From Cornus controversa (lineage: Eukaryota > Streptophyta > Magnoliopsida > Cornales > Cornaceae), in the NCBI GenBank assembly GCA_026545225.1, contig CM048845.1, positions 101,180,033-101,244,032 of the forward strand: a DNA stretch of 64,000 nt, in the 5' to 3' direction. A program made the position numbers and the translations under genes. Of the stretch, positions 11,642 to 24,064 are shown piece by piece; within the stretch, counting starts at the first letter, position 1, and the number at the start of each line of letters is the position of its first letter. The notes under the pieces are model-generated. The model worked only from the letters and a program-made list of their open reading frames with translations, made no database searches and was not told where the DNA came from.

Positions 11642-12864
11642 GATGTATACCCCTCTCTCTTGCACTGATCATCCCCACTCCTACCAGCTTCTTTCACAAA
11701 TCCAATAACTTTTGCTAAAAAATTAAAATCTTTTTATAATATCTATGTGAAATAATCTATCTATCTGATTTCACACCACCAAATGTAAGAACCAATCAAT
11801 TAACACAAAAGGACATGACAGCTTAACATTGATATTGCAAGGAAAAAGGTTTGTGATGCGGTCTAATATCGAAGTCAATTTAAATCGTAAGTATATAACA
11901 CGGGAGATGAGTTTTATTGTACGTGTATAATTTATAAAAGTTAGAATCAAATCAATGTATTTACATCAGATTTATTATAAACCTACTCAATCAAATAATT
12001 ACCGGTGTACTGTGTAGACACTTGATTGTTGTGCTGGACCAAACAAGAATGTCCTCATGTTTCTAATCAGCTTTATCTCAAGTTGGTTACTGAAAGCTAC
12101 ATGATACGGAATTGATGGTTGACCCATTAATTAGCCATGAAGAATCATTTTGTCTTAAATTAACATTTTTCTTTCAAAAGGACAAATTCTTTAAATAGAT
12201 GGTGAAACATTACAATCACAACTTTGGCCAAACATTCCACTCTGAATCAATACATTTCTCCTGCAAGGCTCTATCGCTCGAGGCATGAGCTATTTTATTT
12301 TATTTCCTAAGATTCTTTCATTATAACCTGATTACGAGTTCAAAACAAAAACAGTCTTTTTACATACAAAATTAAAATTTTGTACATTTGACTCTTCTCA
12401 AATCTGAAAATGACAAAAGTCTTATACATTGAGTTTGTTAGATATTGCAAAATGTGTTGTCTTGTGTTTTAAATATGTTTTCTCATGCCTAATAAGTATC
12501 CCAACATCTGGTATCATTCACATAAAGTGTTTTTTTTTTCTCGGTACAAATCATTCCCATAAAGTGTCATCTTTCTTAAACACAACTTTTTCACACTTGA
12601 CAACAATATAGAAATGTTATGGTGGAGTGTAATTTTTGTCTGAGTTGAGAGATTTAAATTGGGTACAACATTTGGCTTTATTTACACTAGACTGTGTTTT
12701 GAATGTTGAACTTATTTGAACTGAGCTTTGGAATTTTTGTTCACAAAGAAGAATTTACACCAGGATTCATATGGTCAACCTTTGAAGTTTGAAAGGTTTA
12801 ATATAATTTTGCTACTTCTTTCTTCTACTTCTTCTCTAATTAACTATTTTAAATGTATTTTCAG
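11642..12864. other. Intergenic sequence upstream of the gar2-related gene
   Basis: No gene or clear element was recognised. It may contain the promoter of the plus-strand gar2-related gene, but I could not place a transcription start. Confidence 0.35.
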
Positions 12865-13381
12865 GCAATAATCAAGGAATTAACCTTGGAATTGTTTCTG
12901 CACTGATAAAAAAAAGGTACCTTAATTAATTTAATTATTCTGTTATTTATTTATTAACTGTATAATTATTCATTTTTTCAGGTTTGATATTCATGTTGAG
13001 AATGAGTGAATGAAGGCTTTATTAGTTTTGGATTTTTATGAAATTTTTATTCAAGATAAAGAATAATTCTGGCTTTTAAAATGATGTGAAAACCCCATTT
13101 AATTTTTAACTTTTCTTAATCACACATTTATTTAATAAGTTAGATTACAGGGACTGTCCATGAAAGGTTCACGAAACCTTTCATTCATAAAAACTTTTTT
13201 AGGTGGAATCTTTCTTTCGAAAGAACATTTGTAAACTAATTTCAGCTTTAAATTCCTAGTAATCATGTGCATTGATCAGTAAATTAATATTTGATCTGTG
13301 TTAGGTGTTCAATCTAGATTCTACAGGCTAACCCGAATGACGCAAGTGTCAAAAATGCAGTTTTGTTTAATGTTGAAACCC

Positions 13382-13412
<31 letters not shown>

Positions 13413-14412
13413 TATATATACACATATATATATATATATTAATTAGTCTATTAGCTCTCCTTTTCATGGGTCACTGGTATGTTTGCTAGAAAATAGATTA
13501 GCCGTCATATAGTCAAACCATTCTTAATTTTCTCATTCACTCCATAATTTGATTTTTTTGTCATTTTAAGTCCTACTTTTCTTGGTAGTACTTAAGCATT
13601 CCTTTACTTTCTCGTTGACTTTAGTCGTAGAAAGTTTATTGGCAGCATTTTATTGTCTAATGATGAGTTCTGGTAATGTTGCTCTAATGGGACATTGTTG
13701 TTGAACCCTTTAGCCAACGTTGTTACAGACCTTTCTTCTCTGTAGAAATGAGCCCTTAGCTCAACTTATTGCTACTTTCTATCACAAACAATATATATAG
13801 CATTTTTCAGGTTCAATCCCCTTCTCACCAAAATCTTATGACTGTCTCAGTTTGATTCTAGCTAGATATATTTCATAATTGCCGGTACTTTCTTGGAAAT
13901 TTGGTTTTTCAATATGAGTATGTTGGTTTATATATATATATATATATATATAAATTATATATGCAATTCTGTTGTTGATTATGGTCCACATTCACTACTA
14001 TCCTGATATTCTCAACACTTGGATATGCAGAATGTTTATTAGATAAGATAGAATACCACTGATTGATATATATATATATATGTTAACTGCTTCTTATTTG
14101 GATACAAGTCATGAAGGTGCTGATCTGAATAAAATCTGCTCGTATTTGCTCATGATTTGTCTTGCTGATGTTCAACTTGGATGATTTTATAGTTTTTGTT
14201 TGAAGGACTCCCAAATTGCTGATAAAAATCATATTTCCCAATCTCATAGAGATTATGGTCACGAGGGATGCTTTTTTGTTTTCCAAGACAAGGAAATGAC
14301 CTTGCAATAGAGATGCAGCAACCTGTGATTGTGATTGTGATTGTGATTGGTAAGTAGACGTAGAAGATGAGTTCATATCGGAAAATACGTATTGGTTACC
14401 TTTGAGGCCTTG

Positions 14413-14416
<4 letters not shown>

Positions 14417-14472
<56 letters not shown>
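14417..14472. repeat. (TA)28 microsatellite
   Basis: This is an uninterrupted TA dinucleotide run of about 56 bp, probably in an intron of the gar2-related gene. It is likely to be variable in length. Confidence 0.9.
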
Positions 14473-14473
<1 letters not shown>

Positions 14474-15355
14474 TTGTTAACTGCTAATTATATAATTTGA
14501 AATAATGAAATGCTCTTGTTCTAAAGAAATTTGCTCATTATTTGTAGCTTTCATGTTGCTGTTTAAAAGCCTTTCGAAGTTGAGCACACAAATTACTTTT
14601 GCATCACCATTCATAATAATTTCACTCTTTTTTCTTTTTCCTATCGCAGAGACAAAAACATTCTAAGGAGAAGGAACTGACCTTTCTGTGGCCATTTTCG
14701 TTTTGTGTTCAGCTAGGTGAACTGGGTGAGTGCAGATATTCTCAAAAGTCATAAATATATAATGTACAAGTTCAATTTGTTTGCAGATTATATAAACACC
14801 AAACTTGGTATAATATTCTTCATATTTCCTTCATTAACTGTGATTTCTTTTCTACATTTAGTTTCGACATTTTTCCCTAAGCTCAAGACAATATTTGCCT
14901 TGTGTAATTTCATTAGTAAGCCATGATACAATAATTTCTACTCTGTATGATACTTTCTTTCTTTTTTTGTCATTTATTTCGTTCTTTTTCGTATATATGC
15001 ATTTGCACAAACACATATCTATATATATATATATATTTACACAGTGGAAAGCGGAAACATTTAAAAGACGACAGATATCTTAAAGCATTTATATATATAT
15101 ATATATATATATATAATTGGGATTTTTGCTGTAGGAGTCCTTTCATATGAAACAGATGTAATGATTTAATGTCTCTGGTTGTTGTGATTGGACAAAGTGG
15201 ATCCTTTGGTGGCATGCTACCATGGATAGTAATTCTTTATGACTAGCTATTTCTTATGAATTATAATAGCCCATGATTTGTCTTGGGGACAATTTTCATT
15301 GTTCCATAAATTGGAAATTTAGCACTCTCCACTACCACTACACAATGTGGATAAT

Positions 15356-15697
15356 TGTTAGAAGGGTCACATCGGATTCAAATGGAAAAGTGATTGGGTA
15401 TAAATGAGTGGGTATGCAGCACTAACTAAAAACTTAGGCTTTTGGGTAGAGGGCAAGCACTCGACCTGTTACAGTTGGTATTAAAACCAGACCCAGTCTT
15501 TAATCCGGTGCCATGTCTATCGCCCGGCCCGAAAGTGTTCAGGTGTAGACACCCGGGTAGGCAGGGTGATCCGACTCCAACGAAAGCGTTGCAAGTTTGG
15601 ATGGAGAGAATGTTAGAAGGGCTAACTTTGTCCCACAACGGATCCGGAAGAGAAAGTGATTGAGTATAAGTGGGTGGGTACGAGGGCAATACATAAC
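15356..15697 (+). mobile_element. TRIM element with truncated 3' LTR
   Basis: The 5' LTR (15356-15473) runs from TGTTAGAAGGGTCACATCGG to TCGACCTGTTACA. Directly after it, TTGGTATTAAAACCAGA resembles a primer-binding site for initiator Met-tRNA (usual form TGGTATCAGAGC). The internal segment is only about 137 bp and ends in a purine-rich tract (GGATGGAGAGAA). A second LTR start, TGTTAGAAGGGCTAAC, follows at 15611, shares AAGTGATTG.GTATAA.TG.GTGGGTA with the first, and fades after about 85 bp. Miniature size with LTRs, primer site and purine tract is the TRIM layout. Confidence 0.65.
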
Positions 15698-16724
15698 GAT
15701 TGATGGATAGATTTTTCTTTTATTTCTGTATGGCATTCTATTGATCTAAGGTCATATATATATATTAGTCAGTGTTGGTCTCGTTACTGGAGGTGCCGGA
15801 AAAGCTGGATTGACTACTAACCTGACCTCTAGCATTATTTTCAGTACAAGGCGGCTATCTTCACACCTGAACTCGCGTTCTTATGCTTGATAGCTTGAGC
15901 TTTTGCTGGAGCACCAAGCTATGGCCCCTTCATGTGTTAAACATAGATCTACTTTAGAAAACAATTACTAACGTACTAATGTTCAATTTTAAGGTTTTCA
16001 AGTTGTTGAATAAGAAAAAGTTAATGAATAACTAAGGTTTTCAAATTGTCTTGGACCCTTGAAAGGGAGGGATCACCATCATTGTCTATAAAGTGTTTTG
16101 CTTTCACTTAAACTTTGAATGCCCATTTGTTATATATTAGACAATGTTATACATGAGCAATCATTCTGTCTGTTTTAAAAGGAAAACCTTCAATATTGTG
16201 TTTATTGTATGATCCTTTTAATTATTCTTTTCTAAGAACATAATTTCCATTAATTTCAATGGTGATACTCCCAAATCACCAAACAACTTTTTAAAAATCT
16301 CATAATATGTGATTATATATATATGTATATAATTTAGTTTTAATTATTAACTTCAGGAAACCGTGTTCCTTTTCTTTTAAAGTAAAAAAGGTTAGTTAAT
16401 TGAATGATATGTATATATTTGCACAACATTTAAGGCCTACCATAAATGTTAACAAACAACCACAATCTTTTTTGGGCACCAACTACTAGTAACTACACAA
16501 CTTTTAGGTTGGTTGTGATACACACCTATGTCTGGCATACCTCTGTATTGCTTCTTCTTTTTTTTGGTTGTATTTAAAATCATCAAATTCTAGGGGATGG
16601 ATTGTAATTGCTACATTTCGATCCTCGAACTTGGAGGCAATGTCTGAAATTCCTTTATTTTTATGAATGTGAAGAGAGTGAGACACAGTCCTTTTCCAAT
16701 TTGATATCAGAAGCTACTGCAGTA

Positions 16725-17270
16725 ATGTACAACAAAAGCCATGCAGTTGAGGCTGCTTCTAAAAGTGACATGGAGAATAAAAACATGACTCTTGATTGCG
16801 ATTCATCGATGGCCACGACAATCGGAAGAGAGAGGCGCTCAGAAAGTGAAGATTGTCAACAGCCCCTTAATGATGAAAACATGCCCATGCTTAAAAATGG
16901 GAAATCAGAAAGTTTGGCAGAGTCGGATCAAAACTGTAGTGCCGGTGTTCATGATCACGGAGAGTCCAGTTTCTCTGCTGCATTTGGCCTTCTTTCAAGC
17001 CCAATAGCAAATTCTGGTAGCACCTCTCTTCGGTCAAATAGCAGCGCAAATAGCATTCGCTCCTTTGCTTTCCCTGTGTATGTAATTTTCTTTTTTCTCT
17101 TTCTCAATTTATTTACTCAAGCTGGTTTGTCAAAGTAACTGGACTCTAACATGAACAGATTACCCTCAGAATGGAATGACAGCCCAGTAAGAATGATGGA
17201 AGCTGACCGGAGGCACTTAAGGAAGCGTGGACGAAGTTGGAAGTCGGGTTTTCTCTGCTGTAAATTCTAA
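16725..17270 (+). CDS. gar2-related protein, C-terminal exons (partial)
   Basis: The coding text matches plant proteins annotated as 18S pre-ribosomal assembly protein gar2-related, whose cellular role is not established. One exon is open from at least 16608 to 17077 and contains the Ser/Asn-rich stretch SIRSFAFPV. It splices at a GT|GTATGT donor to an exon at 17159-17270 that reads LPSEWNDSPVRMMEAD and ends SGFLCCKF before TAA. The motif FAFPVLPSEW..SPVRM...DRR ... CCKF is the family hallmark. The split Val codon (GT + A) restores the frame exactly. The true start is unclear: the ATG at 16725 is a placeholder, and a possible acceptor (TTGATATCAG) lies at about 16701-16710. The protein may begin in upstream exons. 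The acidic, Ser-rich middle has no known domain. Confidence 0.7.
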
Positions 17271-17276
17271 GTGCTG

Positions 17277-17308
<32 letters not shown>

Positions 17309-17859
17309 GATATATCCTTCTTTGATGTGGTAATCTTTTACAATATTTTTTCTCCTTTGATCAAGAATTGCTTTGGATATATAGCACAGATGTTCCACAA
17401 TGGAATGCCATACCCCGGTTGTGATTTGAAGCATACAACTTTTGATTTAAGTGAAACATGCATTTTGGATTTAGAATCTTTGTTCTTCTGTTGCCATATA
17501 CTATATTATTGTTAATTTCACATTTTCAATCCAATTGCAACAAGTCTTGCAAAATGAATTTCGTGCATGAGACACAGATTTTTTATTTGAGAAAGTTTGT
17601 ATCACTCTGTTACAAGTTAGATAGTTCACATTGGCCATGACTAAGCTTGAGCAAGCAAGGCAACTCTTGGCCATGAAAAATGAGTTGACCCCAAATAGCT
17701 CCACTCCATTTAATTGCAATTGTACTTGCACATTTCTTCATGAAATATGTTGAGCTAGCTTTGGCGTGCCATCAATTCCTACCAAAATTGTTTGCCAAAT
17801 CCAGGTCCATGCCAACTTGGTCCTTCAGCCCTTCGTAGGCCACATGGGTTGGACACAGA
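17271..17859. other. 3' flank of the gar2-related gene
   Basis: The region begins with a GT/TA microsatellite (about 17276-17310), probably within the 3' untranslated region. No coding sequence was recognised. Confidence 0.4.
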
Positions 17860-18412
17860 TTCCTCAACAGGTCACATCTGACCTAAGTCACGCACAGTCC
17901 CATGCCACTGCACATTTCAAGGCAAACAATGTCACGCATCATTACCATTGAACTGTCCTTAGGTCATAAAGGAATAGAGTCTCAAAGCCCATAAAAGACA
18001 TGGCCTTCTTTTCAAGTTTCTAACCTTGTCCTAATCATTATCTTCATTCTAACCAAAGATATGGCGCTGGGATCCGGTGCTTGTGTTGTGTTGTGTTGTA
18101 CTGCATTAGACGACTCACAAGTTTCACATGTGTATGCCATCACACGTGTGAGGTTTCTGAGCCTGTCCGATGCAATGCAATGCAACACTTGCACAGTACT
18201 GTAGGAGTACCTGGAATTTCAAAAATATTGAATGAGATGAGTTTGAGTAATTGAGACACCAAGTTCCTCAATAGGCCACATCCAACCTAAGTCATGGCCC
18301 CATGACATTTTGCACATTTCATGGCAAACATTGTAACCATCACTCCTCATTAACTTTCCATAGGTCACAAAGGAGTAGAGTCTTGAGCCCATGCCCACTA
18401 AAGACATGGGTT
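17860..18412. repeat. Diverged direct duplication, about 150-bp copies 400 bp apart
   Basis: Copy 1 (about 17860-18005) and copy 2 (about 18262-18412) share TTCCTCAA.AGG.CACAT, CCTAAGTCA, GCACATTTCA.GGCAAACA, TTAGGTCA/ATAGGTCA, AAAGGA.TAGAGTCT and AAAGACATGG in the same order. Differences are spread throughout, so the duplication is old. No protein is evident in either copy. Confidence 0.65.
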
Positions 18413-18693
18413 TAATAATTATTATAGTTCTATTCTTGTGAACTGATTTGTTAAACGAGTGAAGTTTGAGTGATGGTAATCTCAATATGTTAGACTCGTG
18501 AACACATGTCTAATAGGTTTCTGTAAATTTGAAAAGTTCCATATCAATTTATTGATTAAAAAAATAAAAAAAAAGGTAATGAGGTATAAAAATTAAAACA
18601 ATACCTTTCATCCTAACACGCCTCAAATCAAACTTGAATGCAGTTTTAGAGTTTATCACTAGCTTGAACCGAGACTAAACAAGATTCATAAAG

Positions 18694-19063
18694 TCTGTTT
18701 GGTTCACTTTTAAAAAAATAATTTTTAAGAACTCATAAAACACAAAACTGTTTTCAGAAAATTATAAAATATTTGGACATACTAAGGTATGCTAGATTCA
18801 GAAAACAAAAATAAAAAATATTTTCAGAAAATTATAGAAGACAGTTTTCTAAAACAAACCATTAATTTTCAGAAACAGTTAACCAAAAATATATTAATAC
18901 AATTTTCTAATTTTCATTTCTCATAAAATATAAAATTGTTCTCGGAGAACAAAACCAAACAGAATCTTATTATTCTCTAAAAACAGACATTTCTTTTAAC
19001 TGATTTTTCATAATACAGTTTTCATATAATAAAGACGACTCTCAAAAAAATGAACCAAGCATG
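18694..19063. repeat. Possible MITE with TGTTTGGTTCA-type ends
   Basis: The left end has CTGTTTGGTTCACTTTT and the right end, reverse-complemented, has TGCTTGGTTCATTTTTT. The interior repeats TTTTCAGAAAATTATA and related words. A similar terminus (CCATGTTTGGTTCTCTTTT) occurs near 37615. Target duplications are not clear. Confidence 0.4.
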
Positions 19064-19928
19064 GCCAAGATTTTTTGAACTTAGCCAACTTCAACTTGCG
19101 ATTTCACTAACATCCAGGTTCAAAATTGAAAATCCTTTGTTGATATATCACTTCAGATTTGTAGTGAGATTGAGCATAGTGAGTCATAGGCTTGTAAGAG
19201 TAAGTTAATCCTGTGTTTTAACATCATCAATTACAAAGGTCGTGATAAAATAATGTTGAAGGTTGAGGAGGCTAATTGTGTTGTTTGGAATGAAGATGGT
19301 CCAAGTTGGGTTGGTTTCGCATTGGCTGCAACGGGCTGAGTTCAGCACCCTGCATTAACAATGGCCGGCTGTACTAGCCTCAGCCTGGCCCTCTAACTAA
19401 AACCTTCCTTCATTGAAATGTTGTACATTTTTGAAACTATGTTACCCCAAAAACAAGCATATGCATTTTATTTTATTTTATTTCAAAATCTTAAAGTGAC
19501 CTTTAATATTTAATATATTAATATCAAATAATAGTTAATAATTTGTATTCTTGCTTTTTGAGATGCATAGTTATTAATTAGATTTTTTATTGATTTTTGT
19601 CATTAGTCTCTCCTTTATTATACACATAAATGAATTCTATTGGTTGGAGTCTTATGCGACAACATAAGACTCCATCCAACACTAGTACAAGGCTTCTTAG
19701 AATTGCTCATAATTTATCGGTGAGTATATGCGGTTCTCTCTCAATATATTCTACTAAAAAATATTCAATACCCCGAGAGTATCGTACTCCAATCACCCCT
19801 AACCAATAAATGGTGAATTATTATTTCCCATTATTAAGATAAATAAAGAGATACCCAATGTTCCACATGCACTAAACAATTATGAATCTTCAAGAGTAGC
19901 GCCAAAAGAATTCAAATATGTATCAAAG
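19064..19928. other. Intergenic sequence, nothing recognised
   Basis: No coding region or element was recognised. A short inverted pair (GAGTCTTATGCGAC and ACATAAGACTCC) lies near 19647-19672. Confidence 0.4.
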
Positions 19929-20241
19929 TGTTGACACCCAAAAGTGATGCCAAGTGGCTGCCACTTTGGTGATAGTTGAGGGGAGTAAGAGTTTGACATG
20001 TGAATATTAATCATAATATTATGTTTTGTGTCACCTACATATAAGAAGCAAAGTTTGGTTTAAGTGATATATTCAAGTGCATAACTTAAGTTGGGACTCT
20101 TCCGAAGGAATATAGAGGTTGTTTGGGAATGGACTCTTGAAGATAATCAAGAATGGGACACGTGAATATATTCAAGTGAAGTTGTTCTCGAACAAAAGTC
20201 CATAGAAATAAAGACTCTAAAGGCTGATAGGGTTAAATTAT

Positions 20242-20876
20242 GGCCAAAGTGCAATAAACCCCCCTCTGATTTCAAAATAGTGCATAATAACCCCCTCTCC
20301 TTTTTTTGGGTCCAGCAAACACCCTCCAACTTACAAATTGGTGCAATTTGCCCCTATTTGGCACTAAAAATAAAAAATTAATTAATTTACTGAAAAATAT
20401 CAAAAACAATTATTGGAAAAAAGAACTTTAATTTGGTCAAAAAAAATTACTCAATAAAAAGAACTTTAATTCACCAATTTTATTTCGGTAAGTTTATTTC
20501 GGTATTTTTTTGTAATTGTTTTCCGGTATTTTTTGATAAATTAAAGTTCTTTTTTTTTGGTATTTTTCAAAAAAATACCGAAATAAATGTACTAAAAAAC
20601 ATTGGTGAATTAAAGTTCTTTTGTTTGGGTAATTTTTTTTGACAAATTAAAATTCTTTTTTTTGGTATTTTTTAGTAAATTAATCAGTTTTTTATTTTTA
20701 CTTTTTATATTTGTGAGGGTAATTTTGTCATTTTAAGTCAATTTTAATCCAAATAATGCTAAATAGGGGCAATTGCACCAATTTGTAAGTTGGAGGGTGT
20801 TTATTGCACCCAAAAAAATGAGAGGGGGTATTGTGCACCATTTTGAAACCAGATGGAGGTTTATTGCACTTTGGCC
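20242..20876. mobile_element. Mutator-like foldback MITE nested in the 5' LTR
   Basis: Its ends are GGCCAAAGTGCAATAAACC on the left and, reverse-complemented, the same 19 bases on the right. The arms stay similar for about 120 bp. It is flanked by the 9-bp direct repeat TTAAATTAT (20233-20241 and 20877-20885), the target length of Mutator-like elements. The other LTR of the host element provides the empty site (AAAATCATGGATATTTTGG near 26671). The middle is also self-complementary (CTTTAATTCACCAA against TTGGTGAATTAAAG), so the single strand should form a long hairpin. Confidence 0.9.
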
Positions 20877-21151
20877 TTAAATTATTGATATTTTGGACTC
20901 TTGAAATTTCACCATTAACTTTGGATATGTATGTACTTTATGTGTGTGTGTGTGTATATATATATATTGGGTATATGATTGAACTCCTACAAAGCTTGAT
21001 TACGTTACACCAATTGAAAACTTTGATACACCGTAAACAATATACAAAGAAGACTACGGCAAGTTAGGTGTGGAGATTACATGAAAATGAGGTTTAGTAT
21101 GACTTGGATTCTATAAGCTTGGGATGATACACTAAAGTGATGGGGTTTGAA

Positions 21152-22524
21152 TGTGAGTTGTACGGTGCGGAAGCGGTTGTGAAAGTTTATATAAAACTTA
21201 GAGGGGGTGAATAGGTTTACTCACTTGTTTGCTTAATTTTTAAAATTATTCCAATTTTAAGTCCAATTAAAAATTAAAGTAATTTCACAAAGCAAGAAAA
21301 TAAAATAAAGTGTAATAATAGTAAAGAATGTACTAGATATACGTGAAAAATCTAGATTGAGAAAAAACCACAGGTGATGAGGCTTTGTAGCCTCAAAGAA
21401 TCAAATTCACTATCGTCAAAACAAATTACAATAGACTCACACCTACTCTACTCTGACAAGAACTTAATGCGGAATGCCTTAGGCTCACTTGATCTTATGA
21501 CTTCCTTGTCCAATTATTGCAGACTTCCGGCTAACGTCACAATTCTTACAAAAAGGTAACTGGAAGAATACGAACACTAAGCAAGTATTATGTTCCATTT
21601 ATAGTTTGATCTTCTTCTCCTTCCTCACTAACAAACAATTGTAGAAGAAACCAAACAATCCAGTAACTTAATCAATAAGAAATCTCTAAAGTAGTTATTG
21701 AATGATTAATTAAGCGGATAGAAAGACACAACCTAAATCACTCATCATGTATATATGTATGTGATCTCTCAAAGAAATATAAACAAATAATTAAAAAAGA
21801 ATTATCTGCTCTAAAAACATCTTTATGTTTTCTCTTTAGAAAATAATCTTTTTGATGTGTATTGAAAGTTTTGTGAAAGTACAATGAGAGAGAAATCATA
21901 TAAGATTTTTATAGATGTTAAAAATTCTAATTTGCCTTGAAAATAAGTTAAAAATTTAGGAAAAAAGTTTTAAAGTTTAAGAAAATTTCAGGGTCAAATT
22001 CGGGTCAAAACATGACACTACAGAGCCAAAATTCACCATAGAGGGCTCGAACTGGTCCAGCTTTCACTTGGACCAATCCAGGGCTCTACCCTACAAGATG
22101 TGAAGTCCCGAGACTGCATGGACCAGTCCAAGTTTGAGCTAGACTGGTCCAACCTTGAAAAGTTTAAAAATTTTGTCAAAAAATCCTAATTTCTAAGGTC
22201 GAAACCTCCTGATTTGACATATATGTGTTCTCACCACTTTAATTACTTGGACTACGTGACTCTCATACTTAATCAACGATATCCACATGCAATCGGAACC
22301 ATCCAAAAACTTCAATCGATCAAATTCTTGTTCAATGCATTGATGTCTTCTTCCGAAGTGTCAGGTTTTATGCCTTTGAAGATCATTTGCATGGTTGCTG
22401 TAGAACACTGCTCACTCTAAGACTTCAATTACAGATCAATTACAAGAATATAAATAAAATATTACAACTTGATCATGTTTAGTTTTGACACCGAAGATTG
22501 TCAATTACAAAAATATACGTCACA
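21152..22524. mobile_element. Solo LTR, family 1 copy A, nested in the 5' LTR
   Basis: The 1373-bp unit begins TGTGAGTTGTACGGTGC and ends ATACGTCACA, with TG...CA ends and flanking 5-bp repeats TTGAA (21147-21151 and 22525-22529). It carries TAGAGGGGGTGAATAGG near its start and GAAAAAACCACAGGTGAGG-like text, and is a clear relative of the copy at 50972-52277. No internal domain is attached, so it looks like a solo LTR left by LTR-LTR recombination. A short non-autonomous element with these ends is the alternative. Confidence 0.8.
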
Positions 22525-22575
22525 TTGAAAACACGGTGCATTAGGATATGTTTTGTTTATTTCTTTTTATGTTAT

Positions 22576-24064
22576 TGATTGGCATTGAATGTTACGCATT
22601 CTAGTTTCTTAATTTGCATATTTTATTCTCTTAGTGGTAGATTATTTTGTGATTTTACTTCGTTTTAGTGTTTTCTGTATTTTCAGGATCTTAATAATTA
22701 TTTCAGTTAAAACCATGATTTTGGACTTTTAAAGATGACATCCAAGAGAGTTAGATAAAGCCTACATCAAATAGATTAATTGAACTCTATAATTTAACTC
22801 AAATCAGCCCATGGAAGAGGTCCAAGAGAATTACAGCTGCTTAAGAAGGTTACGGGCCTAAAGCCCAATTTTGCGCTTAATACAATTTTAATCCCGTTTT
22901 AGAAAATGGATCAGAAGTCTTATTTTTGAGCCTCAAATCGACTTAATTTCTATATGGGTTGAACGAAATTAGATTCTGGACAAATTTTACGAAAATTTTA
23001 TGAATCGAACTTCTAATGGGTCAAAAGTTGGACCAAAAGTTAGCAGAAAAACTCACATGTTTAGTACTGCGGGAAAACCTAATTAATTCCTAATTGGATT
23101 AGGACTTTGGTGTATTCTCTTGGTGCATAAAGGGGTGAATTAAAGGCTATTTTAGGGAGTCTTGGAGAGCTTTTGGATAGAATTGAAGACATACTTTGCA
23201 GAGCTTTGGAGTGAAAAATCATTGGAGAACGAAGTCTTGTGCGTAATTCATGAAGATGATGTCTTCTTCCTCAACCGTTGAAGCGTCTTCTTCTATCATG
23301 TGCGACTAGTTCATCCACTAGAGTTTTGATGTAACCCTAACTAAGTATCAATGATTTGATTGTTTTTATTATTGGGGACCTTTATATACTTGCATAGATT
23401 GTGTAATTTAGAGGATTCTTATTATTGAATTGAATTATAAAAGTCTTATAAATTCAGTTTTAATGATTTTTTATCTTATCTTAGATATTTAGTTGTTGTT
23501 ATTGAACTCAATCTCTCTTATTTTCTGTGATCATGAGAGCGATTATTACACAATGGTAATCACAGAATATATCATTATATGCTTTGATGGAGTATGCCTA
23601 GAGAAGATGGACCATACTACACCCTAGAGTAGAGTAGTTAGGCAGATGGCCCATGCCAATCGAAGATAGTCCATGACTTAGCCTTAATCATATGTTATCT
23701 TCTTGATAGATGAAGGTGAGCTTGTAGCCACCGACACCACTTATGCATGATATTATTTTCCATAATTAATTCAATTGACCATTGATTGTGGAGTTAGTGG
23801 TGAAATCAAATACCCTAGATTTTTCTCATATTTCTTACACTCTCTATTTTTCTTTGTTTTATTTTAATTTCTTTTTAATTAGTTTAAATATTAAAATTAA
23901 AATTATTTTCTTTCTAAATTTAATTAGAATTAATTATGTATTCTAACTTATTCAGATCATAATCTCTGAGGTTCGACACCCCTTTCGATAGTCCTATTCT
24001 GCAAGGAATTCGTTCTATTGCGAAGTGTGGTAATTTTAATTGATACGCTCACAACACACGATCA
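22576..24064. mobile_element. Solo LTR, Gypsy-type, nested in the 5' LTR
   Basis: The 1489-bp unit begins TGATTGGCATTG and ends CACACGATCA. It is flanked by GTTAT at 22571-22575 and 24065-24069. Near its end it has GGTTCGACACCCCTTTCGAT and GCTCACAACACACGATCA, a style of terminus seen in plant Gypsy LTRs of the Athila/Tat kind; I make that assignment from memory and with moderate confidence. The intact site is visible in the 3' LTR at about 26977-26983 (TTATGTTATTATTTT). Confidence 0.75.

Larger units (their letters stand above)
12865..16724 (+). other. Possible upstream exons and introns of the gar2-related gene
   Basis: Several exon-like pieces with good splice borders lie on the plus strand: 12865-12916 (TATTTTCAG before, GTACCTTAAT after), a piece starting at 12982 after TTTTTTCAG, and one starting near 14651 after TTTTCCTATCGCAG. 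None has a convincing conserved reading frame, so they may be untranslated exons or chance. The region also holds (TA)n microsatellites at about 13380-13440, 13929-13953, 15018-15037 and 15090-15115. A TRIM element lies at 15356-15697. A weak tRNA-SINE-like relic lies near 13752-13815 (TTAGCTCAACTT, then GGTTCAATCCC). Confidence 0.3.

Noticed and set aside
13752-13815. tRNA-like text (TTAGCTCAACTT ... GGTTCAATCCC)
   Set aside because: No cloverleaf can be drawn and the spacing is wrong for a tRNA gene; at best it is a decayed SINE head.
14083-14376. Minus-strand open frame with SQSQSQSQ
   Set aside because: The repeat comes from a short (GATTGT)n stretch and nothing else in it looks like a protein.
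15426-15736. Overlapping open frames on both strands near 15.5 kb
   Set aside because: They lie inside the TRIM element and reflect its higher GC content.
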